Shown here: positions 16,247 to 25,887 of the stretch, in pieces | Numbering within the stretch: position 1 is the stretch's first letter | Layout: the number at the start of each line of letters is the position of its first letter | DNA from: Thermoanaerobacter ethanolicus JW 200 | GTDB lineage: Bacteria; Bacillota; Thermoanaerobacteria; Thermoanaerobacterales; Thermoanaerobacteraceae | DNA: 64,000 nucleotides | Direction of reading: 5' to 3' | Assembly (NCBI RefSeq): GCF_003722315.1 | Contig: NZ_CP033580.1 | Location: forward strand, 1,487,001-1,551,000 | Translations under genes and position numbers: made by a program | Notes under the pieces: model-generated | What the model was told of the DNA's origin: nothing | What the model saw: only the letters and a program-made list of their open reading frames with translations | The model's database searches: none

Positions 16247-16306
16247 AAGCACCTCTTGATGGAATATTTATAAAATATAAAAACCAAAGAGAGGTGCTTC
16301 TTTTTG
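16247..16306 (+). terminator. gpr terminator whose right arm is the spoIIP ribosome binding site
   Basis: AAGCACCTC (16247-16255) pairs with GAGGTGCTT (16291-16299), with extra T-A and T-G pairs possible, enclosing a 35-nt A/T-rich loop, and is followed by CTTTTT. The right arm contains AGAGAGGTG, the only ribosome binding site in front of the spoIIP TTG at 16304. Confidence 0.65.
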
Positions 16307-17497
16307 TACAGGTATTATAGTTTTTCAAAGATAAGCAGAATAATGTTTCTAATTTTGTTATTGATAAACGTTTTTCTTTATAATTGGATGACACAACCTT
16401 ATAAGGGTGAATATAGACAAATAATTGGTGATTCTTTTTCAGAGGAGTATGATAAATTAGACAGTTTATTTGTAACTTCAATAAATTATACCCTGCCGAT
16501 AATAGAAGTAGCATTTACTTCTCAAGGGTATACAGGAAAGGATTTAACCTTTTCCTCTTTGTTAAATGCTAAAGTTAAAGACCCTATTAATATATTGAAA
16601 TTTCAACTTCCAATTTTAGCACAGATAGATTTGGAAAAAGTAAGTGCTAATAATATACAGAATAATGATGCACAAACAAATCCTCCTTCTAATAACAATG
16701 TGAATTTGTCTGATACTAATGCACAAAGTGACAAAAACACACCGCAGACACAAGGAGAGGAAGAAAAACCAGTTTCGAAAAATATAGATAATAGTAAACC
16801 CTATCTTTTGATATATCACACTCATACTATGGAAGCTTATGCTGCTACAGAAAAGAACAAATACATAGCAAGGTACGGCTATGATAGGACAGATGATTTA
16901 AATTATACTGTTGCAAAAGTAGCAGATTATCTTACGGAATATTTTAAAAAAGAAGGAATTTCTGTATTGCACGATAAAACTATCCATGATTACAACTATG
17001 ACAAATCCTATGTAAACTCTTTTGCAACGGTCAGTAAAATTTTAAAAGAGTATCCTTCTATTAAAGCAGCGATTGACTTGCATAGAGATGGCTATGGTGC
17101 TGTTATGAAACCAGGGGTAGAAACTATTCCTGCTTTGAGCAATTTGCCAAACCAAGATTTTAGAAAAAAATATGTGATGGAAATAAACGGGGAAAAAGTA
17201 GCAAAAGTTTCTTTCATAATAGGTTCAAGAAGGACACCGGAAATGAAAGAAGATTGGAGAAGAAATTACGAATTTGCCAAAAGAATAAGTGATAAATTAA
17301 ATGAACTTTATCCCGGCCTATCTTTAGGAGTACAGGTAAAGCCCTACAGTGAATATAATCAGCATCTTCTTGAAAAGTCGATACTGATAGAATTAGGAAG
17401 TAACTATAATACTTTAGAGGAGGCAATTGCAACTACAAAGTATCTGGCTAAAGCCATTAGTGAAGTGATAAAGCAGCAACAAGATTTTGGGCAGTGA
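16304..17497 (+). CDS. spoIIP: stage II sporulation protein P
   Basis: 397-aa membrane-anchored amidase/endopeptidase that works with SpoIID and SpoIIM to thin septal peptidoglycan so the mother cell can engulf the forespore. One N-terminal membrane segment (about residues 12-30), a low-complexity Asn/Gln-rich linker (about 110-160), and a C-terminal Amidase_3-like domain with LLIYHTHTMEAY supplying a metal-binding His and Glu, and KAAIDLHRDG. The TTG start is set by GAGAGGTG 9 bases upstream, itself part of a hairpin. Confidence 0.94.
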   Translation: MYRYYSFSKISRIMFLILLLINVFLYNWMTQPYKGEYRQIIGDSFSEEYDKLDSLFVTSINYTLPIIEVAFTSQGYTGKDLTFSSLLNAKVKDPINILKFQLPILAQIDLEKVSANNIQNNDAQTNPPSNNNVNLSDTNAQSDKNTPQTQGEEEKPVSKNIDNSKPYLLIYHTHTMEAYAATEKNKYIARYGYDRTDDLNYTVAKVADYLTEYFKKEGISVLHDKTIHDYNYDKSYVNSFATVSKILKEYPSIKAAIDLHRDGYGAVMKPGVETIPALSNLPNQDFRKKYVMEINGEKVAKVSFIIGSRRTPEMKEDWRRNYEFAKRISDKLNELYPGLSLGVQVKPYSEYNQHLLEKSILIELGSNYNTLEEAIATTKYLAKAISEVIKQQQDFGQ

Positions 17498-17527
17498 AGA
17501 CTGCTTTTTATTTTATAGCGATAAATG

Positions 17528-17556
17528 TTGATATTAATTTAAAAAAAGGTTAAAAT
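17528..17556 (+). promoter_or_regulatory. promoter before the large membrane protein gene
   Basis: TTGATA (17528-17533), 17 bp spacer, TAAAAT (17551-17556), 38 bp before the ATG. This separates the gene from spoIIP and suggests vegetative expression. Confidence 0.6.
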
Positions 17557-17593
17557 AAATTACTGTAATTATCAAAGATTTAGGAGGTTTTTT

Positions 17594-19768
17594 ATGAAAT
17601 TTGCAGCAAGGATAATGGGATTGGCCTTGGCGTTTTTAATCCTCTTTAGCACTGTTTCTTATGGACAAGTAAATAATATAAAAGATAGAAAAATAGTTAT
17701 TTTTATTGTAGACAGGGTTAATTTAAATGACTATGTTGCAAATGACCTTCCTAATATAAAATACCTCATGGAAAATGGTACATATGGACTTATGACGGTA
17801 AATTCTGATGGAGGCAGGACCCCTGAAAACGTGTATATGACAATTGGTTGTGGGACAAGAGCTGTAGGTTCTGAAAAAGCTTCCCTTAATTTTAACGCTT
17901 CTGAAATAGTAAATGGAGAACAAGCCTCTATAATTTTCAAAAGAAATACAGGTATTAAGCCACAAGTATTTAATATAGTAAATTTAGATTTTGCGCAAAT
18001 AGAGAGAAATAACCTAACTCGAAATCACATTGTAGTACCTGGCTTATTAGGTGCTCTTTTAAAACAAAATGGAAAAACTGTTGCTGTGTTTGGCAATGAA
18101 GATACTGATGTAGAACAAAGAAGATATGCGCCTCTTATAGTAATGGATGAAAAAGGAATTGTAGATTTTGGCGATGTGAGTGATAATATTTTAAAAAGAG
18201 ACCCTTTAAGCCCTTTTGGCATTATGACAGATTATAATTTGCTTTATCAAAAATATGCAGAGATGAAAGAAAAACCTGACTTAACTATTTTTCAATTGGG
18301 AGATACGATAAGAGCGAATGATTACCATAAATATGCGATGGATAAAATTAATGAGAGAAATAAAAAAAGGGCTTTATACGAAGCAGATGAATTTATTGGC
18401 AAAGTCATAAGAGAAGGCAGTCCCAACACCTTATACATTGTCTTAACTCCACTTCCTCCATCTAAAGATATGGGGCAAAAGAGTTATTTAACCCCCATAA
18501 TACTTTTTGGACCAGGCTTTACTAAAGGCTATGTTACTTCAGACACAACAAAAAGAGAGGGGATTGTCACAAATACAGATTTAATGCCAACAATTTTACA
18601 GTATTTTGATATTCCTATACCAACTTTTTTGACGGGACATCCCCTTTATAATTCTGGTTACAAAGGAAATGTAGACAAATTATTAGCTGAGAGTCATAAA
18701 CTAGTTTTTAATTACACTTATAGGCCTATTTTCTTAAAAACTTATGTGGTTTTAGAGATAATAATTTTAATTTTTGCCCTATTAGTTTTGCTGCTTTTGA
18801 AAAAGTATGCGGTCTATTTAAAACCTCTATTGTTTTTTGTTTCTACTATTCCTTTGACTTTTTTGCTATTACCTTTGTTTAATTATACTAGCCTATCAAA
18901 TAGCATCGTGGGAATATTATTTTTGACAGCAGTGGCGATTATAGCGATTCATGAAATTAACCCTTATGGTTATTATTTCTATGCTATAATAGGTTTAGTT
19001 ACTTCCCTTGTTTTGCTAATTGACCTTGTGACAGGGCAATATTTGCTAAAAAATTCTTTTTTAAGCTATGACGTCATCGGAGGTGCCCGTTTTTATGGCA
19101 TAGGAAACGAGTATATGGGGGTATTGATTGGAGCCGTCTTATGTTTTACTACAATGGCTTTTGAAATTTTTTCGAATAAAAAGCTGCTTTTAGCTATAAC
19201 TACAATAATATACGCACTGGTATTCTACTTTATTGCAGCTCCAAGTATAGGTACAAATGTTGGAGGATCGATAACAGCCTTTGGAGCTTTTGCTGTTTCG
19301 CTGCTGCTTTTGTCTGGAAAAAAAATTAACATAAAAAATTTAATATATATTGGTGCCGGGATAGTTTTAATGCTTTTGGGCTTGTTTTACTTGGATTCTT
19401 TAAGGCCAGTTTCACAACAAACTCACATAGGACAAACTTTTGCTTTAGTAAAAAGTCACGGTATAAAATCTTTATTACAAATTTTTGAAAGAAAGCTTTT
19501 AATGAATTATAAGCTCATAAAATATTCTATATGGTCGAGAGTATTGTTGACACTTATAGTTGTTTTACTAATTCTTTTCTTCAAACCTGTTGGAGTGTTG
19601 AGTGAAATTTTCAAAAAACACACCCACATTCGAATATGCTTTGTTGCGACGATTATAGGAAGCATTCTTGCTCTAATTTTTAACGATTCAGGAATTGTAG
19701 CGGCAGCTACAATGATGGTGTTTGTAGGACCTATGTTAATACATTTTGTTATTGATGAAATGTCTTAA
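17594..19768 (+). CDS. membrane protein with alkaline-phosphatase-superfamily-like ectodomain
   Basis: 724 aa, no established function. A signal peptide (cleavage after about VSYG) leads an extracytoplasmic domain (about 28-380) that looks like the alkaline phosphatase/phosphopentomutase superfamily: IVIFIVDRVNLNDY at the N-terminus and TPIILFGPGF with VTNTDLMPTIL at its C-terminal end. About ten to eleven membrane helices follow (about 385-715). The position where active members carry a metal-binding SDHG-type motif reads VLTPLPPSKD, and no nucleophile Thr/Ser is evident, so it may be a non-catalytic family member. It is followed 11 bp later by a glycosyltransferase, hinting at a role in envelope glycans. 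Confidence 0.65.
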   Translation: MKFAARIMGLALAFLILFSTVSYGQVNNIKDRKIVIFIVDRVNLNDYVANDLPNIKYLMENGTYGLMTVNSDGGRTPENVYMTIGCGTRAVGSEKASLNFNASEIVNGEQASIIFKRNTGIKPQVFNIVNLDFAQIERNNLTRNHIVVPGLLGALLKQNGKTVAVFGNEDTDVEQRRYAPLIVMDEKGIVDFGDVSDNILKRDPLSPFGIMTDYNLLYQKYAEMKEKPDLTIFQLGDTIRANDYHKYAMDKINERNKKRALYEADEFIGKVIREGSPNTLYIVLTPLPPSKDMGQKSYLTPIILFGPGFTKGYVTSDTTKREGIVTNTDLMPTILQYFDIPIPTFLTGHPLYNSGYKGNVDKLLAESHKLVFNYTYRPIFLKTYVVLEIIILIFALLVLLLLKKYAVYLKPLLFFVSTIPLTFLLLPLFNYTSLSNSIVGILFLTAVAIIAIHEINPYGYYFYAIIGLVTSLVLLIDLVTGQYLLKNSFLSYDVIGGARFYGIGNEYMGVLIGAVLCFTTMAFEIFSNKKLLLAITTIIYALVFYFIAAPSIGTNVGGSITAFGAFAVSLLLLSGKKINIKNLIYIGAGIVLMLLGLFYLDSLRPVSQQTHIGQTFALVKSHGIKSLLQIFERKLLMNYKLIKYSIWSRVLLTLIVVLLILFFKPVGVLSEIFKKHTHIRICFVATIIGSILALIFNDSGIVAAATMMVFVGPMLIHFVIDEMS

Positions 19769-19779
19769 AAGGTGGTTTT

Positions 19780-20898
19780 ATGGGAAAAATGAAGGTATTG
19801 CAAATTGTAAGAAAATCAGAAGGAGGAATGAAAAAGCATTTATTATCATTGGTTAGATTGTTAGACAAAGATAAGTATGAAATTGCTGTTTTGTGCTCTT
19901 TTGACAAAAAAACTCAAGAATATCTCAAAAAATTAGGGATTGCAGTATATGACATTGACATTGGGGACGGAATTAGTTTAAAAAAAGATTACAGGACAAT
20001 TAAGTTTATACGAAAGGTAGTAAATGAGTTTAAGCCAGATATTGTTCACATGCATGGGGCAAAAGCTTCATTGGTAGGAAGAGTCGCATGTTTTGCTATG
20101 CCTGTAAAAACAGTAGTGACAGTCCACAACTTTGCAAATTACAATAATATGAGTTTTTACAAAAAGAAACTTTTATTGAGTTTAACAAAAATTCTAGACA
20201 AAAAAACCCATCAGTTTATTGCTGTCTCTCAAGCATTAAAAGATGATTTAGTTCTAAATCAAAATGTAAAAGAAAATAAAATAAAAGTGGTGTACAATTG
20301 TATTGATACCTCTTTCTACGAGGAAACAACTCTTAATTTAAAAGAAGAATTCAATTTGCCACAAGATTCTTTTATTGTAGGAAGTGTAGCAAGGCTTATA
20401 CCTGCTAAAGGTGTTCAAGATTTAATAAAAGCGGCTTCAATTTTAAAAAATGTAAATGCCTACTTTTTTGTAGCAGGAGATGGCCCTTTTAGAGAAGAAT
20501 TACAAAAAATGATTGATAGTTTAAATTTAAAGGACAGATTCTTTTTATTGGGGTATAGAAATGACATCCCTTCTTTCTTGAGAAATCTCAATGTATTTGT
20601 GCTTCCCTCACATGAAGAAGGATTTGGAATTTCTGTAATTGAAGCTTTAAGTGAAGGAGTCCCTGTCGTAGCTACAAAAGTAGGAGGCATTCCAGAAATT
20701 ATACAAGATGGCGTTGAAGGAATTTTGGTAGAAAAAGAAAGTCCTGAAGAGTTGGCAAAAGCTATAGAGAAATTTTTGAAAGATGAGGAATTGAGAAAAA
20801 ATATAAGCTTAAGAGGAAAAGAAAGTGTGGGAAAATATAGTTGCAATAAAATGATTGAAGAAATATACAAGATTTACGATACCTTGAAGGGAAGATAA
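19780..20898 (+). CDS. glycosyltransferase family 4 protein
   Basis: 372-aa GT-B fold glycosyltransferase. The N-terminal domain has KVLQIVRKSEGGMKKHL and VHMHGAKASLVGR; the C-terminal nucleotide-sugar domain has VGSVARLIPAKGVQDLI and the GT4 signature PSHEEGFGISVIEALSEG followed by PVVATKVGGIPEII. It probably adds a sugar to a lipid or cell-wall precursor at the membrane face; donor and acceptor are unknown. Likely cotranscribed with the membrane protein before it and the small membrane protein after it (3 bp gap). Confidence 0.9.
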   Translation: MGKMKVLQIVRKSEGGMKKHLLSLVRLLDKDKYEIAVLCSFDKKTQEYLKKLGIAVYDIDIGDGISLKKDYRTIKFIRKVVNEFKPDIVHMHGAKASLVGRVACFAMPVKTVVTVHNFANYNNMSFYKKKLLLSLTKILDKKTHQFIAVSQALKDDLVLNQNVKENKIKVVYNCIDTSFYEETTLNLKEEFNLPQDSFIVGSVARLIPAKGVQDLIKAASILKNVNAYFFVAGDGPFREELQKMIDSLNLKDRFFLLGYRNDIPSFLRNLNVFVLPSHEEGFGISVIEALSEGVPVVATKVGGIPEIIQDGVEGILVEKESPEELAKAIEKFLKDEELRKNISLRGKESVGKYSCNKMIEEIYKIYDTLKGR

Positions 20899-20901
20899 AA
20901 G

Positions 20902-21171
20902 ATGAGGCTTACAAGGACAAGAGAGAGAAAGAAACAGATTCAAAGAAAGAGACTTGTAATCTTTGCTCTTTTATTGTACATTGTTATTATGGTAGTAGGA
21001 CTTGTAATAGCTGATTCTTCCTTTAATGAAATTACTACTGGAGTGAGGAAAGTAAATATATTTGGTGTATATTCAAATAGCGAAAAGGTGATCGTTAAAA
21101 TTTTTGGTAAGGAGTCAGTTATTGACATAGGAGGGTTAAGCCAATACTTTAAAGGGCGATTTTGGAAATGA
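20902..21171 (+). CDS. small single-pass membrane protein of unknown function
   Basis: 89 aa: a very basic N-terminal 20 residues (MRLTRTRERKKQIQRKR), one membrane helix (about 20-38), then a short external domain of about 50 residues. The positive-inside pattern predicts the N-terminus in the cytoplasm. It sits 3 bp after the glycosyltransferase and 33 bp before lepA, so it belongs to the glycosyltransferase unit. I do not recognise the family. Confidence 0.65.
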   Translation: MRLTRTRERKKQIQRKRLVIFALLLYIVIMVVGLVIADSSFNEITTGVRKVNIFGVYSNSEKVIVKIFGKESVIDIGGLSQYFKGRFWK

Positions 21172-21204
21172 GATCTAAGTCTTTAATTTTTGAGGAGGTA
21201 CAAA

Positions 21205-23016
21205 ATGTCAGAGAGGATGCAGTATATTAGAAATTTTTGCATTATTGCTCACATAGACCATGGTAAATCTACTCTTGCAGATAGACTTATTGAGAAAACA
21301 GGTTTTCTTTCTGAAAGGGAAACAGATAAGCAAATTTTAGATAATTTAGAATTAGAAAGGGAGAGAGGAATTACTATAAAGTTAAAGCCTGTAAGAATGA
21401 TTTATAAAGCTAAAGATGGAAATGAATATGAGCTTAATCTCATTGATACCCCTGGACATGTAGATTTTACTTACGAGGTATCCCGAAGTATTGCAGCTTG
21501 TGAAGGGGCCCTCCTTGTAGTAGATGCTACACAAGGGATTGAGGCGCAAACCCTTGCTAATGTGTATATGGCTTTAGAACATGATTTAGAGATAGTACCT
21601 GTGATAAATAAAATAGACCTTCCTTCAGCAAATCCTGAACTTGTAAAAAAAGAAATTGAAGACGTGATTGGGATTGACGCAGAAGATGCTTTGCTTACCT
21701 CTGCTAAAGAAGGCATAGGTATAGAAGAAGTTTTAGAAGCCATTGTAAATAGAATTCCCCCTCCAAAAGGAGATGAAAATAAGCCTTTAAAAGCGCTAAT
21801 TTTTGACTCTTTTTATGATAACTACAAAGGTGCAATAAGCTTTGTAAGGGTAGTAGATGGAATTGTTAAACCAGGAATGAGAATAAAAATGTTTTCTACT
21901 GGCAAAGTTTTTGAAGTTACAGAAGTGGGTATGTTTAGACCTAACCTTTATCCAGTAGAAGAGCTTAAAGCAGGTGAAGTTGGATATATTGCTGCCAGCA
22001 TAAAAAATGTAAAAGACACTCGCGTAGGAGATACAATAACAGATGCAGATAATCCAGCCGATTCTCCACTTCCTGGCTATAAAGAAGTAGTGCCAATGGT
22101 CTTTTGTGGAATTTATCCTGCGGATGGACAAGATTATGAAAATTTAAAAGAAGCTTTAGAAAAACTTCAGCTAAATGATGCGTCACTTGTATTTGAACCT
22201 GACACCTCTGCTGCCTTAGGTTTTGGATTTAGGTGTGGCTTTTTGGGACTTTTGCACATGGAAATAGTTCAAGAAAGGTTGGAAAGAGAGTACAACTTAA
22301 ATCTTGTCACTACTGCACCAAGTGTAATTTACAAAGTTTACAAAACTAATGGAGAGGTATTGGATTTGGACAATCCTACAAAAATGCCGCCTCCTACGCA
22401 AATAGATCATATTGAAGAGCCAATTGTGGAAGCTACTATTATGGTGCCTACTGAATATGTAGGGGCAGTTATGGAGCTTTGCCAGGATAGACGGGGAGCA
22501 TATTTAGGAATGGAATATTTAGAACAAACTCGCGTACTTTTAAAATATGAAATGCCTTTAAATGAGATAATATATGACTTTTTTGATGCTTTAAAATCAC
22601 GAACAAGGGGTTACGCCTCTTTCGACTATGAGCTTAAAGGGTATAAAGAATCTAATTTGGTAAAGCTTGATATTTTAATAAATGGCGAATTGGTAGATGC
22701 TTTATCCATGATAGTTCATAAAGATAAAGCCTATGAAAAAGCGAGAAAAATTGTAGAAAAGTTAAAAGAAAATATTCCAAGGCATCTTTTTGAGATTCCA
22801 ATCCAGGCTGCAATAGGCTCTAAGATTATTGCAAGAGAGACTGTAAAAGCTTTGAGAAAAAACGTTCTTGCCAAGTGTTATGGAGGAGACGTAACTCGTA
22901 AGAAAAAACTTTTGGAGAAGCAAAAAGAAGGTAAAAAGCGCATGAGACAGGTGGGAAGTGTTGAAATACCTCAAGAGGCTTTTATGTCAATATTGAAGCT
23001 AGATGATGAAAAATGA
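21205..23016 (+). CDS. lepA: elongation factor 4 (LepA)
   Basis: 603-aa translational GTPase acting on stalled or misplaced ribosomes. G1 is [14 protein letters not shown]3 DTPGHVDF, G4 NKIDLPSA; the LepA-specific C-terminal domain ends in [24 protein letters not shown]. The start at 21205 follows GAGGAGGTACAAA. lepA-hemW-hrcA is a conserved Firmicute order. Its stop overlaps the hemW start (ATGA). Confidence 0.97.
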   Translation: MSERMQYIRNFCIIAHIDHGKSTLADRLIEKTGFLSERETDKQILDNLELERERGITIKLKPVRMIYKAKDGNEYELNLIDTPGHVDFTYEVSRSIAACEGALLVVDATQGIEAQTLANVYMALEHDLEIVPVINKIDLPSANPELVKKEIEDVIGIDAEDALLTSAKEGIGIEEVLEAIVNRIPPPKGDENKPLKALIFDSFYDNYKGAISFVRVVDGIVKPGMRIKMFSTGKVFEVTEVGMFRPNLYPVEELKAGEVGYIAASIKNVKDTRVGDTITDADNPADSPLPGYKEVVPMVFCGIYPADGQDYENLKEALEKLQLNDASLVFEPDTSAALGFGFRCGFLGLLHMEIVQERLEREYNLNLVTTAPSVIYKVYKTNGEVLDLDNPTKMPPPTQIDHIEEPIVEATIMVPTEYVGAVMELCQDRRGAYLGMEYLEQTRVLLKYEMPLNEIIYDFFDALKSRTRGYASFDYELKGYKESNLVKLDILINGELVDALSMIVHKDKAYEKARKIVEKLKENIPRHLFEIPIQAAIGSKIIARETVKALRKNVLAKCYGGDVTRKKKLLEKQKEGKKRMRQVGSVEIPQEAFMSILKLDDEK

Positions 23017-24140
23017 GGGAGATAGGACTATACATTCACATTCCTTTTTGTAAAAGAAAATGCTATTATTGTGATTTTAATTCTTATGCAGGCTATGATT
23101 ATCTTTTTGACGACTATATTCGGGCACTACTTATGGAAATAGAATCAAATTCTACAAAAGATTATAATGTGGTTTCGGTTTATATAGGAGGAGGGACCCC
23201 TAACCTTTTGCCTCCTTTTTATATAGAGAAGATATTGAAATCTGTATTTAAAAATTATAAAATACTTGATGGTTGCGAAATTACTATTGAAATGAATCCC
23301 GGCCTTATAACTGAAGAAAAACTAAAAATTTATAAAGACAACGGGATAAACCGAGTAAGTATTGGACTTCAAGCTTTTCAAAATAGGCTTTTAAAATATA
23401 TAGGTAGAATTCATACAATAGAAGATTTTTTTGGAAATTATGAGTTAGTGAAAAAGTTCTTTGACAATATAAATATTGACCTGATGTATGCTCTTCCTAC
23501 TCAAACCTTTAAAGAGTGGCAAGAAACTTTAAAAGAAGTAGTAAAATTACAGCCGACGCATGTTTCTACTTATAGCTTGATTTTAGAACCTAACACCTCC
23601 TTTTACAGACTTTATGAAAAGGGTCAGTTGCCTATAGTTGATGAGGAAGAAGAGCTTAAAATGTATCATTGGGGTATAGAGTTTTTAAAAGAAAAAGGTT
23701 ATCACCATTACGAAATATCTAATTTTGCATTGCCCACATTTGAATGTCGCCACAATATTTTATACTGGGAATGCAAAAATTATTTGGGATTTGGTGCAGG
23801 AGCCCATTCTTATATGGAGGGTGTGAGATATAGTAATATTGAAAATATAAAAGACTATATTAAGAGCATTTTAGAAAGAAAAAGTGCAGTTAAGGAAAAA
23901 ATAAAGTTGGCAAAAGAAGATAGAATGGCTGAGTTTATGTTTTTAGGAATGAGAATGACAAAAGGAGTGTGTGACAAGGATTTTAAGAAAAGATTTGGTA
24001 TCAGTTTGTTTGAATTTTACAAAAAAGTAATACAAAAATACTTAAATGAAGGTCTAATTGAGATTGATAATGAGTGTGTAAAACTTACCGAGAGGGGTAT
24101 TGATGTCTCTAACGTCATTTTTGAAGAATTTCTGCCCTAA
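23013..24140 (+). CDS. hemW: HemW-type radical SAM protein (heme chaperone family)
   Basis: 375-aa radical SAM protein, long annotated as oxygen-independent coproporphyrinogen oxidase. The cluster motif is [11 protein letters not shown] (CxxxCxxC, about residues 12-19), followed by [11 protein letters not shown]. HemN-specific N-terminal and C-terminal extensions are absent, and the length favours HemW, which binds and transfers heme rather than oxidising porphyrin. Starts inside the lepA stop codon and ends just before the heat-shock promoter. Confidence 0.92.
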   Translation: MREIGLYIHIPFCKRKCYYCDFNSYAGYDYLFDDYIRALLMEIESNSTKDYNVVSVYIGGGTPNLLPPFYIEKILKSVFKNYKILDGCEITIEMNPGLITEEKLKIYKDNGINRVSIGLQAFQNRLLKYIGRIHTIEDFFGNYELVKKFFDNINIDLMYALPTQTFKEWQETLKEVVKLQPTHVSTYSLILEPNTSFYRLYEKGQLPIVDEEEELKMYHWGIEFLKEKGYHHYEISNFALPTFECRHNILYWECKNYLGFGAGAHSYMEGVRYSNIENIKDYIKSILERKSAVKEKIKLAKEDRMAEFMFLGMRMTKGVCDKDFKKRFGISLFEFYKKVIQKYLNEGLIEIDNECVKLTERGIDVSNVIFEEFLP

Positions 24141-24147
24141 ATGAGTA

Positions 24148-24176
24148 TTGACAAAAAATTATAAGAGTGGTATTTT
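24148..24176 (+). promoter_or_regulatory. heat-shock operon promoter
   Basis: TTGACA (24148-24153), 17 bp spacer, TATTTT (24171-24176), directly upstream of the CIRCE operator. Confidence 0.85.
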
Positions 24177-24187
24177 AAAAACATGAA

Positions 24188-24214
24188 TTAGCACTCAATC
24201 GAGTAGAGTGCTAA
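24188..24214 (+). promoter_or_regulatory. CIRCE operator (HrcA binding site)
   Basis: Perfect CIRCE inverted repeat TTAGCACTC-N9-GAGTGCTAA. It overlaps the likely transcription start of the hrcA-grpE-dnaK-dnaJ cluster and ends 20 bp before the hrcA start, so HrcA represses its own operon. Confidence 0.98.
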
Positions 24215-24234
24215 TAATACATGGGGTGGTGAAA

Positions 24235-25266
24235 ATGCCGTTAGATGATAGGAAGAAAAAAATACTATACGCGGTTATTACTGATTATATTATGACGGCA
24301 GAGCCAATAGGGTCGAGAACAATAGCTAAGAAGTACAATATAGGATTAAGTTCTGCTACTATAAGAAACGAAATGGCGGATTTAGAAGAAATGGGATATT
24401 TGGAGCAACCTCATACTTCCGCAGGAAGAATACCTTCAGATAAAGGATATAGATTTTATGTAGACAGCATTCTTCGAAATTATATAAACAATGACCCTCC
24501 AATTAGCTATAATACTCGCGAGGAAATAATAGCGGAGTTTGATGAAATTGTAAAGAAATATGCAAGAATTTTGGCTAACATAACTCACCATACTACAGTT
24601 GCTAAAATGCCAAAGTTGAACCCTGATAGAATAAGGAAAATCCAACTTATACCTGTTGCTTCTAATAAAATGATCTTTTTAGTAGTGACAGACACAGGAA
24701 TTGTAAAAAATTACTTGCTAAATTTATGCCAAAATGTAGATAGAACTATCTTTGAGTTTTTAAACAATTTGTTAAATGACAAAATTGCTGGCAAAAGCGA
24801 AAAAGATATTTTTGAGTTTTTACAAAAAGATTTAAGGCAGATGTTGGGAGAGGTAGCTTTTATAGCCGACGAATTGATAAACACTATACTTTTGAGCTTG
24901 AAGCAGTTACAAGAAACGGACATTTATGCGGATGGAACTTTCCATATTTTAGATTTTCCTGAATACAAGGATTTAGGCAAAGCAAAAAATTTTTTCAATC
25001 TTTTGGACAACAAGTCGTTATTGAACGAAGTTTTAGAGCCTGAAGTAGATTTTATAGATGTGAGAATAGGAAGTGAAAACAAGTTTGAAGAGATGAAAGA
25101 CTTAAGCGTAATAAAAACCACTTATAAGATTAACGGTCGTGTGGTGGGTACAATAGGAATTATAGGACCTACAAGAATGGATTATAGAAGGTTGATTAAC
25201 GAAATCAATATGATGACAAAAGAGCTTTCAAATCTTTTGTCGAGTATATACAATGATGAAATATAA
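24235..25266 (+). CDS. hrcA: heat-inducible transcription repressor HrcA
   Basis: 343-aa repressor that binds CIRCE and is inactivated on heat stress. The N-terminal winged helix contains SSATIRNEMADLEEMGYLEQPHTSAGRIPSD-type residues diagnostic of HrcA; a GAF-like domain and dimerisation region follow. The start at 24235 is chosen because an upstream in-frame ATG would begin inside the CIRCE element; GGGGTGGTG is correctly spaced for 24235. First gene of the chaperone operon. Confidence 0.97.
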   Translation: MPLDDRKKKILYAVITDYIMTAEPIGSRTIAKKYNIGLSSATIRNEMADLEEMGYLEQPHTSAGRIPSDKGYRFYVDSILRNYINNDPPISYNTREEIIAEFDEIVKKYARILANITHHTTVAKMPKLNPDRIRKIQLIPVASNKMIFLVVTDTGIVKNYLLNLCQNVDRTIFEFLNNLLNDKIAGKSEKDIFEFLQKDLRQMLGEVAFIADELINTILLSLKQLQETDIYADGTFHILDFPEYKDLGKAKNFFNLLDNKSLLNEVLEPEVDFIDVRIGSENKFEEMKDLSVIKTTYKINGRVVGTIGIIGPTRMDYRRLINEINMMTKELSNLLSSIYNDEI

Positions 25267-25279
25267 CGAGGTGATATAA

Positions 25280-25870
25280 GTGGAAGAGATGGAAAAAGAA
25301 ATTAACAAAGAGGAGGAAAAGGATGTAAATAATTTAGAATCAAATGAACAAATGGAAGGGCCTCCTGAAGAGGAAGAACAAACACAGCAGGAGCATAAGC
25401 AACAAACGATTGATGAAATAGAGGAATTAAAGCAAAAACTTCAGCAAAAAGAGGCTGAAGCTCAAGAATATTTAGATATTGCACAAAGATTGAAAGCAGA
25501 ATTTGAAAATTACAGAAAAAGAATAGAAAAAGAAAAAGCTGAGATGATCGATTACGGGCAAGAAACAGTGATTTTAGAACTTTTGACTATTATGGATAAT
25601 TTTGAAAGAGCTTTGGCAAGCAGTGGAGATTATAATTCTCTAAAAGAAGGGATAGAATTAATTTACAGGCAGTTTAAAAAAATATTGGATAAATTTGGTG
25701 TGAAAGAAATTGAAGCAGAGGGGCAGATTTTTGACCCCTATAAGCACCATGCTGTAATGCAGGAAGAGGTAGAAGGAAAGCAACCAAATGAAATTATTGA
25801 AGTTTTCCAAAAAGGGTATTATCTAAAAGATAAAGTAATAAGACCAAGTTTGGTTAAAGTAGCAAAATAA
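25280..25870 (+). CDS. grpE: GrpE nucleotide exchange factor
   Basis: 196-aa cochaperone that releases ADP from DnaK. A long acidic disordered N-terminus (about 1-45), the dimerising coiled coil (about 46-100, with [17 protein letters not shown]) and the C-terminal beta domain ([18 protein letters not shown]). GTG start with GAGGTGATAT ahead of it. Second gene of the CIRCE operon. Confidence 0.97.
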   Translation: MEEMEKEINKEEEKDVNNLESNEQMEGPPEEEEQTQQEHKQQTIDEIEELKQKLQQKEAEAQEYLDIAQRLKAEFENYRKRIEKEKAEMIDYGQETVILELLTIMDNFERALASSGDYNSLKEGIELIYRQFKKILDKFGVKEIEAEGQIFDPYKHHAVMQEEVEGKQPNEIIEVFQKGYYLKDKVIRPSLVKVAK

Positions 25871-25887
25871 AAAGGAGGTTGAAAAAT

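Noticed and set aside
24208-24234. Longer HrcA start upstream of 24235
   Set aside because: It would begin inside the CIRCE operator and lacks a ribosome site.
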